The notes below the pieces were generated by a model. It saw only the letters and a program-made list of their open reading frames with translations. It searched no databases and was not told the DNA's origin. DNA of 64,000 bases from Amycolatopsis mongoliensis (GTDB lineage: Bacteria > Actinomycetota > Actinomycetes > Mycobacteriales > Pseudonocardiaceae), in the NCBI RefSeq assembly GCF_030285665.1, contig NZ_CP127295.1, positions 3,658,001-3,722,000 of the forward strand, given 5' to 3'. A program made the translations under genes and the position numbers. Below, in pieces: positions 16,048-23,131 of this stretch (positions are counted from its first letter, which is position 1; every line of letters starts with the position of its first letter).

Positions 16048-17422
16048 ACGCCGGATCGCGGTACTGGTGCAGAAGGCTGTTGAAGAACCGGAGTTTTTCG
16101 ATGGTGTCCTCGGACACCGGGTCCGGGTGGAAGTGCATGACGCTGTTGCGGATCACCCGGATTTCGTCGAGCCGGTCGATGAAGACCTGCCGGTCGAGCG
16201 GCCAACCCAGTTTGTCCCAGACCTCTCGGTTGGCCAGGATGCGTTGGTAGTCACCGAAGCCGAGTTCGGTGAAGTTCTTGATCGTCCTGCTGCACAGCGG
16301 TTGGACGGTCGGCAGGTCCACCGCGCGGCTCAAGATCCATCGCAGCGTCTGGTCCAGCTCGCCCAGCTGGAAGAACGGGGTGGCCATCTCGCCGTAGCGG
16401 TGGGCCACGTCCGCCGTCGTGACGATGCCCTTCACCTCCCTGCTCACGTTCGTCACGAACACGAACTCGCGTTGCTGCAGCGTGGGGAGCACTTCGAAGA
16501 GGTCGCGGTCGTAGGTGACGACCTCCACGTGGGTGTCGATCGCGTCGGAGACGCTCGCGTCGGCCTTCTGGTGCGTCGCCTGGGCGATCGAGCGCCAGGT
16601 CACGGCACCCCGCACGCTGCGAGGGCCGTTCAGGACGGCGAGCTGCGAAAAGTCGTTGAGGAGCATCTTCGTGATGGCCTCGTCGAGCGAGCTGTGCGGA
16701 TTCACGGACACGACACCGTCGAGCGGAGTCAGGTTTCCCACGGTGAGGCGGACGTTCAAGTCACTGCCGCCTTCGTAGTCGACCGACGGCTCCGTCGGCG
16801 GGGTCTCTTCCGGCTCGTCCCGGGGCGTGGTCAGCGTGACCACCGTGTCCAGGGTCACCGCCCGGAAGCTGGGTGAGGTCACCAGTCCGTGGTTGGCGAG
16901 GTCGGCTTCGATCTGGCCGACCTGGTCGCCGCGATCGGTCGCCTTCCAGATCCCGAGCAGTTCGCGGACGGAGATGCGCTCGGGGTCGTCCTGGTCGGCG
17001 CGGCCGCGGGCCTGCCGAAGCCGCTCGTGAACGCGCTGCCGCTCTTGGTCCTCGTTCTGCTGGTGCACCGCGGTCGCCGCCGTCGAGATCGCCCGGTCGA
17101 GGAGTTCCTGGCGCACGGCGTCGAGCAAGCGGTCCTGGTCGACCACCACCCACGCTCGCCAGCCGTCGACCGCCCGCATCCCGGCCGCCACCATGGCCGC
17201 GCGCGAGGGAGAGCGGAACTCTTCGCCGTCGGGCTCCAGCCGGATCCGGCCCTTGTCGGTCACCGTCGCGTCGTAGGTCACGCCGATTCGGTTGCGCTTG
17301 AACCGGAGTCTCGCCCCCGCCTGGATCAAGCCGGCGTCCAGCAGGTCCGAAACCATCACCCGGCGATTGCCGAGCAGGTACATCGAGCGGCCGCCGGACT
17401 CCTCGGCCACCGGGGTCACCAC
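16046..17422 (-). CDS. RAMA-CBS-HEPN three-domain protein
   Basis: 458 residues with a GTG start (17422, or 17419 with a 4-nt GTGA overlap). The N-terminal part (about 20-95) matches the RAMA modified-DNA-reader pattern: DLLDAGLIQAGARLRF, then a strand with GRIRLEPDG, then FRSPSRAAMVAAG and DGWRAWVV. Two CBS-type segments follow (about 225-345), which usually sense adenine nucleotides. The C-terminal helical region ends with RNSVMHFHPDP, matching the R-x4-6-H motif of HEPN RNases. It is the third gene of a coupled operon with a SAP-like protein and a ParA ATPase. Domain calls are by eye; a restriction or defence role is inference. Confidence 0.8.
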   Translation of the reverse strand: MVTPVAEESGGRSMYLLGNRRVMVSDLLDAGLIQAGARLRFKRNRIGVTYDATVTDKGRIRLEPDGEEFRSPSRAAMVAAGMRAVDGWRAWVVVDQDRLLDAVRQELLDRAISTAATAVHQQNEDQERQRVHERLRQARGRADQDDPERISVRELLGIWKATDRGDQVGQIEADLANHGLVTSPSFRAVTLDTVVTLTTPRDEPEETPPTEPSVDYEGGSDLNVRLTVGNLTPLDGVVSVNPHSSLDEAITKMLLNDFSQLAVLNGPRSVRGAVTWRSIAQATHQKADASVSDAIDTHVEVVTYDRDLFEVLPTLQQREFVFVTNVSREVKGIVTTADVAHRYGEMATPFFQLGELDQTLRWILSRAVDLPTVQPLCSRTIKNFTELGFGDYQRILANREVWDKLGWPLDRQVFIDRLDEIRVIRNSVMHFHPDPVSEDTIEKLRFFNSLLHQYRDPA

Positions 17423-18084
17423 TTCCGCAGCCCGGCGAACTTGCGCCGGGCGCCGATCGCCTGCTTGAGCACCCGCTTCTCGAGTTCCGTCTGGCTCAGC
17501 CGGGTCACGCGCGTGAGCTGCAGCTCGGCGGCGACGGCCAGCAAGGCGTCCCGATCGAGGTGCTGGTCATCCAGGTAAGCCGCCCCCGCCTCCTCGGTCT
17601 CGAGGTCTCGCAGGTGCGCGGCGATGGCGACCACCTCGACGTCCGATCCCGGCCCTTCGACCTTCTCGGGGACTTCGATTTTCGGACTGTGGTCGACCGG
17701 TGCTTCCGCACTCGCCTCGGTCCGGTCGGGTCCGTGGTTCGCCAGCAAGGCGATGAGGTCGTCCTTGGCGAGCTTGCTGTAACCGCGCATACCGATCGAC
17801 CGAGCCACCTCCCGCAGCCCCTTCACCGCCAGCTTGGCCGAATTCAGGTAGAGCCGCCGCTCGTCCCCGGAAGGCAGCTTCGTCAGATCTTGCGCCACCT
17901 GCAACGGGTTGGAAGAAGGTGTCACGGGCTTGGGGGCCGGAGGCGGGGGCGGTGCCGCGTCGGCGCCGACGACGGCCAGCTGCGCCGAGCCGCTGGCGAT
18001 CGCCTGCAACGTCGCCTCGTCCTGTCGCTCCAAGAACGCGAACAGCCGGGCCTGCAGGGTGACGAAGCTCTTCAGGTCGCTCAC
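17416..18084 (-). CDS. SAP/Rho-N-like protein, middle gene of the ParA-RAMA operon
   Basis: 222 residues with a GTG start that overlaps the ParA stop by 4 nt (GTGA). An N-terminal helical segment (about 1-35) is followed by a Pro-rich linker (about 45-60). A helix-extended-helix segment around AVKGLREVARSIGMRGYSKLAKDDLIALL (about 95-123) resembles SAP or Rho N-terminal nucleic-acid-binding folds. A C-terminal helical region (about 160-222) is basic at its end. No catalytic motif is visible. It probably adapts the ATPase to DNA or to the RAMA protein, judging only from operon position. Confidence 0.72.
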   Translation of the reverse strand: MSDLKSFVTLQARLFAFLERQDEATLQAIASGSAQLAVVGADAAPPPPPAPKPVTPSSNPLQVAQDLTKLPSGDERRLYLNSAKLAVKGLREVARSIGMRGYSKLAKDDLIALLANHGPDRTEASAEAPVDHSPKIEVPEKVEGPGSDVEVVAIAAHLRDLETEEAGAAYLDDQHLDRDALLAVAAELQLTRVTRLSQTELEKRVLKQAIGARRKFAGLRKW

Positions 18085-19028
18085 CGGTGCTCACCCGGCT
18101 TCAACCCGAGCGCGCCCAGTACTTCGTCGGCCAGCTGGTCGAACTCCCGGACCACCTCGTCGCGGCCGGCGGCCCGCAGCATCGCCGGCACACCACTCTC
18201 GCCGGCGTCCCCGAAATGGCGAGGGCTGTTGCGGATCTTGCTGTCCAGGACGGGAACCTGCGAGTTCAGCCGCACTTCCTCGATGTACGTGTGCTGGGCG
18301 AGAACGACCTGTTGCGAATAGATCTGCACCATGGTGAAGACGACTCCCAGGAGGCCGGGGGCGATCGGACGGTGCCCCTGGTCACCGCCTTTGTGGTGGA
18401 CGTAGTCGTTGAACTGCTCCACCAGCGTCGTCAAGTTGCCGACCAGGTACTCGAGCCCCAGCGTCGACAGGTAGTCCGCTTTGGCCGGCACGAGGACCTG
18501 CTCGCTGGCGACGATCGCCGTCTTCGTGACGAGGCCGAAGTTCGGTGCGCAGTCGATCAGCACGAGGTCGTATCCGGCGAACTGACCGTTCGCGAGGGCA
18601 CGTCGCAGGCAACCGTGCAGATCGAGGAACTTCCGCTTCGACCCCTCGAGGGTGGTGGCGCCGCCCAGCCGGGCGGCGAGTTCGAGGTCGATGTCGATGA
18701 GGCCGAGGTGCGAAGAGATGAGGTCGACGCATCCACCGGTGTCGCCGAGCACGGTGTTGACCCGCCCCGGCGTGACGACGAGGTCGGCGAGGGACGTCTC
18801 CCGTCCGGGCAGTTCGTCTTCGTACCATCGTTTGATCGTGCGGCCGGTGTCCTTCAGCTGGTGGTGCCACTCGTCGATCGAGTAGAACGAGAAGGTCAAG
18901 TTCGTCTGCGGATCCAGGTCGATGAGGAGAACTCTCAAGCCGCGACTCGCCGCGACCGCACCGAGGTTGGCCGTGAGCGTCGTCTTGCCCACGCCGCCCT
19001 TGTAGTTCATGACCGCCACGACCCGCAT
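18081..19028 (-). CDS. ParA-family ATPase (deviant Walker A)
   Basis: 315 residues. The N-terminus carries the deviant Walker A NYKGGVGKTTLTANLG, followed by LLIDLDPQTNLTFSF and the Walker B-like LVLIDCAPNFGLVTK, all ParA/MinD hallmarks. The start at 19028 is preferred over the in-frame ATG at 19034 because GGGGAG lies just upstream at good spacing, while the earlier ATG overlaps it. No ParB gene or parS site is near, so plasmid or chromosome partition is unlikely. It heads a coupled operon with the SAP-like and RAMA-CBS-HEPN genes. Confidence 0.9.
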   Translation of the reverse strand: MRVVAVMNYKGGVGKTTLTANLGAVAASRGLRVLLIDLDPQTNLTFSFYSIDEWHHQLKDTGRTIKRWYEDELPGRETSLADLVVTPGRVNTVLGDTGGCVDLISSHLGLIDIDLELAARLGGATTLEGSKRKFLDLHGCLRRALANGQFAGYDLVLIDCAPNFGLVTKTAIVASEQVLVPAKADYLSTLGLEYLVGNLTTLVEQFNDYVHHKGGDQGHRPIAPGLLGVVFTMVQIYSQQVVLAQHTYIEEVRLNSQVPVLDSKIRNSPRHFGDAGESGVPAMLRAAGRDEVVREFDQLADEVLGALGLKPGEHR

Positions 19029-19138
19029 ACGCATCTCCCCGTGGTCTCGTGCCCGACGACCTTCGCAGCCGTGAGCCTGAATCGACGAGGGATGTGCGCG
19101 GACTGTCACCAAGCTGTCAACAATGTGGCTGATCGGCT

Positions 19139-19771
19139 TCAGGCGTGCGCCCGGGCCCGCATCCACAGCACGACGTCGAGGCACCTCAGCAGGCTGATGT
19201 CCGTGATGCCGCCCGCCTCCCTGCGCAGCTCCTCCACCGCGGTTGCCCGGGCCGGGTCCGCGTGGAACCAGCTCCACAGGCAGTGCCACTCGCTGCGCGG
19301 CGCCTTCAGTACCGCCTTGACGCGGCTGTCGTAGACCGGGACCAGCTGCGGGCGCTTCCTGGCGAGGAGCTTGGCCGCGGTGACCGGGCGGTGGCCGCCG
19401 CCGCAGCTTCGGATCAGGTCCCAGAGGAGGAAGGCCGGTGCCTCCCGATCGTAGGTCGACCAGGCGGTCGCGTGCATCGGGACGTTCACCGGAATCTGCT
19501 CGAGCAGGGTCCTGATCTGGTAGGCGTGGGTCATCGTCGTGTCGATGGCGACGTCGGCGAGGCTGGTGATGCTGAGGAAGTTGAGCGCGAGGACGTCGGC
19601 TTCCGTCACCGTGTTCGCGACCGGCGGATCGTCGCCGCCGCCGGCGAAGCGTTCGAACCAGCGGCCGGTGTAGCGCTCGAAGTAGCGCCGGAGGGCCGCC
19701 AGTGACTCGTCCCGGTGCGTACCGCGGACGCAGCGGTCCAAAAGGTCGTGCTGGTGGGCGTAGTCGATCAT
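19139..19771 (-). CDS. Conserved hypothetical protein (DUF6308-like)
   Basis: 210 residues, soluble, with no signal or membrane segment. An N-terminal helix contains LRRYFERYTGRWFERF; the middle reads TEADVLALNFLSI and a later segment is ARKRPQLVPVYDSRVKAVL. This arrangement resembles the actinobacterial DUF6308 family, of unknown function; the family name is from memory. It lies 110 bp upstream of the ParA gene on the same strand, so it could be the first gene of that operon or an independent neighbour. GGGGAG lies 9 nt before its ATG. Confidence 0.72.
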   Translation of the reverse strand: MIDYAHQHDLLDRCVRGTHRDESLAALRRYFERYTGRWFERFAGGGDDPPVANTVTEADVLALNFLSITSLADVAIDTTMTHAYQIRTLLEQIPVNVPMHATAWSTYDREAPAFLLWDLIRSCGGGHRPVTAAKLLARKRPQLVPVYDSRVKAVLKAPRSEWHCLWSWFHADPARATAVEELRREAGGITDISLLRCLDVVLWMRARAHA

Positions 19772-19823
19772 GGCGGGCGCTCCCCTCGTCGCCGGATGAG
19801 GGTCGCGCTCGTGACCTTGGTTG

Positions 19824-20801
19824 TTACGACAGCGTTTTCAGCCAGTTTCCCACCACGCCGAAGTACGTCGGTGCGTTCGGGGCGTAGTTGATCGCGTGGC
19901 CGTAGCCGTTCAGGATGTACGTCTGCAGTTGCGGGGTGCCGAAGAACGGCGCTTCCGAGGCTCGCAACGCCTCGGGGGACGAACAGTCGCTGCCCAGCGT
20001 TCCGCAGAAGTTCGGGTCGTCGCCGACCACCAGCAGGACCGGGGCGGTGATCTGCTGGGACGCCGGGGTGACCACGGTCGTCAGCGTGAGGCTGTCCACC
20101 GCCTCGGTCGCCGCGAAGACGTCCTTTGTGGACTCGTCGTAGGCGATCGCGGCGGTGTCGTAGGGGCCCGGGGTGTGGAAGGCCGCGTAGCGGGTGCCCG
20201 GGTCGGTGGTGAGGTAGCCCGCGTCGCGGCCGGGCACGGCCGGATCCAGCGGGGCCGGGATCATCTGGGCCATCGTGGGGATCACCGAGACCAGGTTCAT
20301 CCGGTGCGTCATCCCGGTGACGAGCACGCCGTCGACGTCGCGGTAGCGACCGGCCTCGATCATCGCCATCGCCGAGCCGATCGAGTGGCCGCCGACGACC
20401 ACCTTCGCGAACCGCGGGCGCACCGCCTGGACCACGTGGTGCGCCGCAGTCGCCTGGACGGACGCGCTCAGCAACGTGCTCAACGGTTTCGAGCTCTGCC
20501 CGGTGCCGAGGCGGTCGAGGGCGAGGGTCGCGATCCCCGCCTGGTTCACCGCCAGGCGGAACGACCGGGTCTCCGGCGTGTAGCCGATGTCCCAATAGGA
20601 CGCGTTGTACGTGCCGCCGGGAATCAGGACCACGACGGTCGACGCCCCGGCCGGGGTGCACAGGCGGCCGTGCATCGTCTGCGGCAGGAGCGCCACCGTG
20701 ACCGGGACGTACAGGTCCTCGCAGGTCGCCGCGTAAGCCGGGGCGGGCACGAACAGCGTGGCCGCGAACAGCACGAGGACAGCACAAATTCGGCGTAGCA
20801 C
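19824..20801 (-). CDS. Secreted alpha/beta hydrolase
   Basis: 325 residues with a GTG start. A Sec signal peptide (MLRRICAVLVLFAATLFVPAPAYA) ends in an AxA cleavage site near residue 24. The hydrolase fold shows an oxyanion-type VVLIPGGTYNASYW, the nucleophile elbow GGHSIGSA (Ser near residue 140) and a C-terminal His in GYGHAINYAP. Two cysteines (GTLGSDCSS and NFCG) could pair outside the cell. It follows the P450 gene on the same strand by 16 bp with GGAGG between them, so the two form an operon. The substrate is unknown. Confidence 0.87.
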   Translation of the reverse strand: MLRRICAVLVLFAATLFVPAPAYAATCEDLYVPVTVALLPQTMHGRLCTPAGASTVVVLIPGGTYNASYWDIGYTPETRSFRLAVNQAGIATLALDRLGTGQSSKPLSTLLSASVQATAAHHVVQAVRPRFAKVVVGGHSIGSAMAMIEAGRYRDVDGVLVTGMTHRMNLVSVIPTMAQMIPAPLDPAVPGRDAGYLTTDPGTRYAAFHTPGPYDTAAIAYDESTKDVFAATEAVDSLTLTTVVTPASQQITAPVLLVVGDDPNFCGTLGSDCSSPEALRASEAPFFGTPQLQTYILNGYGHAINYAPNAPTYFGVVGNWLKTLS

Positions 20802-20817
20802 GGGGAAAGACCTCCAA

Positions 20818-22119
20818 CTAGCGACGGGGGACAGCCGCCATCGGCAGGCTGTCCGGGTAGGCGGCGGAGGTGAACTTCACGCGCACCGGCCGGCCCGGGA
20901 CCGGGACCAGCCGCCACCGCGCGGCCACCGTGGCCACCGTGATGACGATTTCGTTCTGGGCGAAGCGGTTTCCGATGCACTGGCGCCCGCCCGCGCCGAA
21001 CGGGATGAACGCGCCCTTGGGCAGCTGTGCGGCCCGCTCGGGTGCCCAGCGATCGGGGTCGAACCGGTCCGGGCCGGGGTGCGACGCGGGGTCGTGGTGC
21101 AGGGCGTGCGGGCTGACGATCACCTCGGCGCCCGCCGGGATCCGCGTGCCGCCGAGGTCGACCTCCTCGAGCGTCCGGCGCATCAGCATCCAGAGCGGGT
21201 AGCAGCGCAGGACTTCGTCGACCACCTGCCGGACGTAGGTCAGTCGGGCGATGTCGTCGATCGCGACCGGACGCCCGCCCAGCACCTCGTCGACCTCGGC
21301 GTGCACCCGGGCCTCGACGTCGGCGTGGCGGCCGAGTTCGTGGAACGTCCAGGACAGCGCCAGCGCGGTCGTCTCGATGCCGGCGGTGAGGAGGGTGAGC
21401 ACTTCGTCGCGGGCCTGCTCGTCGGTCATACCGGCCAGCAGGAGCGTCGAAAGCAGGTCGCCGCGGTCGACGCTCTCGGTGCGCCAGTCGCGGATGACCT
21501 CGACGACGATGTCCTGCATGCGCCGGATGGCCTCGTCGAACCGCCGGTTCCCGGGCACCGGCAGGTTTTCGACGAACTTCGGGGACAGCGCGCGAATCAT
21601 TCCCTGCTGGATGATGAGGTAAATGGACCGGCGCGCTTCGTCGACCGCCGCTTTCCCGATTTCCGTGGAGAACAGGGCCTCGCCGACGATCGTCACCGCG
21701 AGCCCCTGCAGGTCTTCGTCGAGCGGCCGGACTTCGCCCGGCCGCCACGAGTCGCTCAGCTCCGTCGCCGCGCGCGTCATGATCCCGGCGTACGCGGCCA
21801 GGCGGTCGCGGTGGAACGCCGGCTGCATCAGCCGTCGCTGCCGGAGGTGGAAGTCACCGTTCGAAAGCACCAAGCCATTGCCGACGAACGGCTTGAACTT
21901 GTCGAACATCACGCCCTTGCGGAACTTCGGTCCCGCCGTGACCAGCACTTCGTGGGCCAGCCGCGGGCTCGTGATGAAGTACGCGGGCATCGGGCCGAGG
22001 TGGATTTTGACGATTTCCCCGTGTGCGTGCAGGGAATCGGTGAATGCGGAGCGTCGCCGCAGCAGTGCCGGAGTGTGCCCGAGAAAAGGCCACCGGCCCG
22101 GAGCCACCGGCACGGTCAT
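20818..22119 (-). CDS. Cytochrome P450
   Basis: 433 residues. I-helix TAGIETT (about 245-251), K-helix ExxR in DEVLRCYP and heme loop FGAGGRQCIGNRFA (Cys near 380) are intact. The FxPERW-type region reads FDPDRWAPERA, as in CYP102/CYP4-like and CYP125-like clans. Start 22119 is chosen because GAGGAG lies 5 nt upstream; the frame extends to 22248 without a better site. It is the first gene of an operon with the secreted hydrolase. A palindrome (22164-22176) lies in its upstream region. Confidence 0.93.
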   Translation of the reverse strand: MTVPVAPGRWPFLGHTPALLRRRSAFTDSLHAHGEIVKIHLGPMPAYFITSPRLAHEVLVTAGPKFRKGVMFDKFKPFVGNGLVLSNGDFHLRQRRLMQPAFHRDRLAAYAGIMTRAATELSDSWRPGEVRPLDEDLQGLAVTIVGEALFSTEIGKAAVDEARRSIYLIIQQGMIRALSPKFVENLPVPGNRRFDEAIRRMQDIVVEVIRDWRTESVDRGDLLSTLLLAGMTDEQARDEVLTLLTAGIETTALALSWTFHELGRHADVEARVHAEVDEVLGGRPVAIDDIARLTYVRQVVDEVLRCYPLWMLMRRTLEEVDLGGTRIPAGAEVIVSPHALHHDPASHPGPDRFDPDRWAPERAAQLPKGAFIPFGAGGRQCIGNRFAQNEIVITVATVAARWRLVPVPGRPVRVKFTSAAYPDSLPMAAVPRR

Positions 22120-22163
22120 GCGGACTCCTCGTTGCGCCATTGTGTGGATTTCCCGAGGCGACG

Positions 22164-22176
22164 GCCTACGGTAGGC
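22164..22176. promoter_or_regulatory. GCCTAC-G-GTAGGC palindrome upstream of the P450
   Basis: A perfect 6-1-6 inverted repeat, 45 bp upstream of the P450 start and within the divergent region shared with the methyltransferase. Candidate operator with no assigned regulator. Confidence 0.4.
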
Positions 22177-22258
22177 GCGTCCGGCGGTACGGGACAGTGC
22201 CCGATCGGGTGGTGTGCGCTCACGCGGATGGCGCAGTCGCGGGCGCATCCGGAATCGC

Positions 22259-22264
22259 TAGGCT
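22259..22264 (+). promoter_or_regulatory. -10 box TAGGCT upstream of the methyltransferase
   Basis: TAGGCT lies 35 nt before the GTG at 22300, leaving a short leader with GAGAAGG as ribosome-binding site. Confidence 0.5.
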
Positions 22265-22299
22265 CTTTCCGGTCCGACGCGGCTGAGAAGGTGTTTTGC

Positions 22300-23118
22300 G
22301 TGACACGATCACCGGAATGGGTTCCACCGGGTGTCGATATCTCCGTGCCCAGCATGGCGCGCACTTACGACTTCATGCTCGGCGGCAATCACAACTTCGC
22401 CGTCGATCGCGCGGTGGGCGAGCAGATCGAGCGCGCGATGCCCGGGCTGCGTGACGCGGCGCGCGTGAACCGTGCGTTTCTCGGGCGCGCGGTGCGGTTC
22501 ATGGCCGGTCAGGGCGTCCGGCAGTTCCTCGACATCGGCTCCGGTATCCCCACGGTGGCGAACGTGCACGAGGTCGCCCAGGACCAGGATCCGGACTGCC
22601 GGGTGGTGTACGTCGACCGCGACCCGGTGGCCGTCGCGCACAGCGAACTGATCCTGGCGGGCAACGATCGTGCAGCGATCGTGCAGGCCGATATGCGGGA
22701 CCCGGAAAAGATTTTCGATGCACCGCAGGTGCGCGGTCTGCTCGACTTCGAAAAACCGATCGGGCTGCTGATGCTGCTCATGCTGCACTGGGTCCCCGAC
22801 GAATCCGGCCCGTTCGACCTCGTCTCGCGCTACGGTTCGGTGCTGGCACCGGGGAGCTTTCTCGCGATCACCCACGTCACCGGTGATCATCAGGGCGAAA
22901 ATCTCGAAGAAGCGACCGAAGTGATCAAGGAAAGCCGCAGTCCCGATCAAGTGACGCTGCGGACGCACGCCCAGGTGTCCGAGCTCTTCGCCGGGTTCGA
23001 AATCGTCGAACCGGGGCTGGTCGGCTGCGGCGAATGGCGGCCGTCCGGGCCGGCGGACATCTCCGCCGCGGCCGCGATGAACATGCTCGTCTACGCCGGA
23101 ATCGGCCGCAAGAACTGA
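22300..23118 (+). CDS. SAM-dependent methyltransferase, DUF574/Methyltransf_19 type
   Basis: 272 residues. The family-typical N-terminus SVPSMARTYDFMLGGNHNFAVDR is followed by the SAM-binding segment FLDIGSGIPTVANVHEVAQ (about 77-95) and VVYVDRDPVAVAHS. This family is abundant in Actinobacteria, but substrates are mostly unknown. GTG 22300 is chosen over GTG 22291 because GAGAAGG sits 8 nt before it. It is 13 bp upstream of the PAS-GGDEF-EAL gene, so the two are probably cotranscribed. Codon use is slightly less GC-biased than in its neighbours. Confidence 0.9.
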   Translation: MTRSPEWVPPGVDISVPSMARTYDFMLGGNHNFAVDRAVGEQIERAMPGLRDAARVNRAFLGRAVRFMAGQGVRQFLDIGSGIPTVANVHEVAQDQDPDCRVVYVDRDPVAVAHSELILAGNDRAAIVQADMRDPEKIFDAPQVRGLLDFEKPIGLLMLLMLHWVPDESGPFDLVSRYGSVLAPGSFLAITHVTGDHQGENLEEATEVIKESRSPDQVTLRTHAQVSELFAGFEIVEPGLVGCGEWRPSGPADISAAAAMNMLVYAGIGRKN

Positions 23119-23131
23119 ACGGGCACCACGC

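Noticed and set aside
18081..19028. Chromosome or plasmid partition locus
   Set aside because: No ParB gene and no parS (TGTTTCACGTGAAACA-like) site is near the ParA gene.
9908..22119. Secondary-metabolite biosynthetic gene cluster
   Set aside because: An exporter, SARP regulator and P450s are present, but no core synthase (PKS, NRPS, terpene or other) is in the window.
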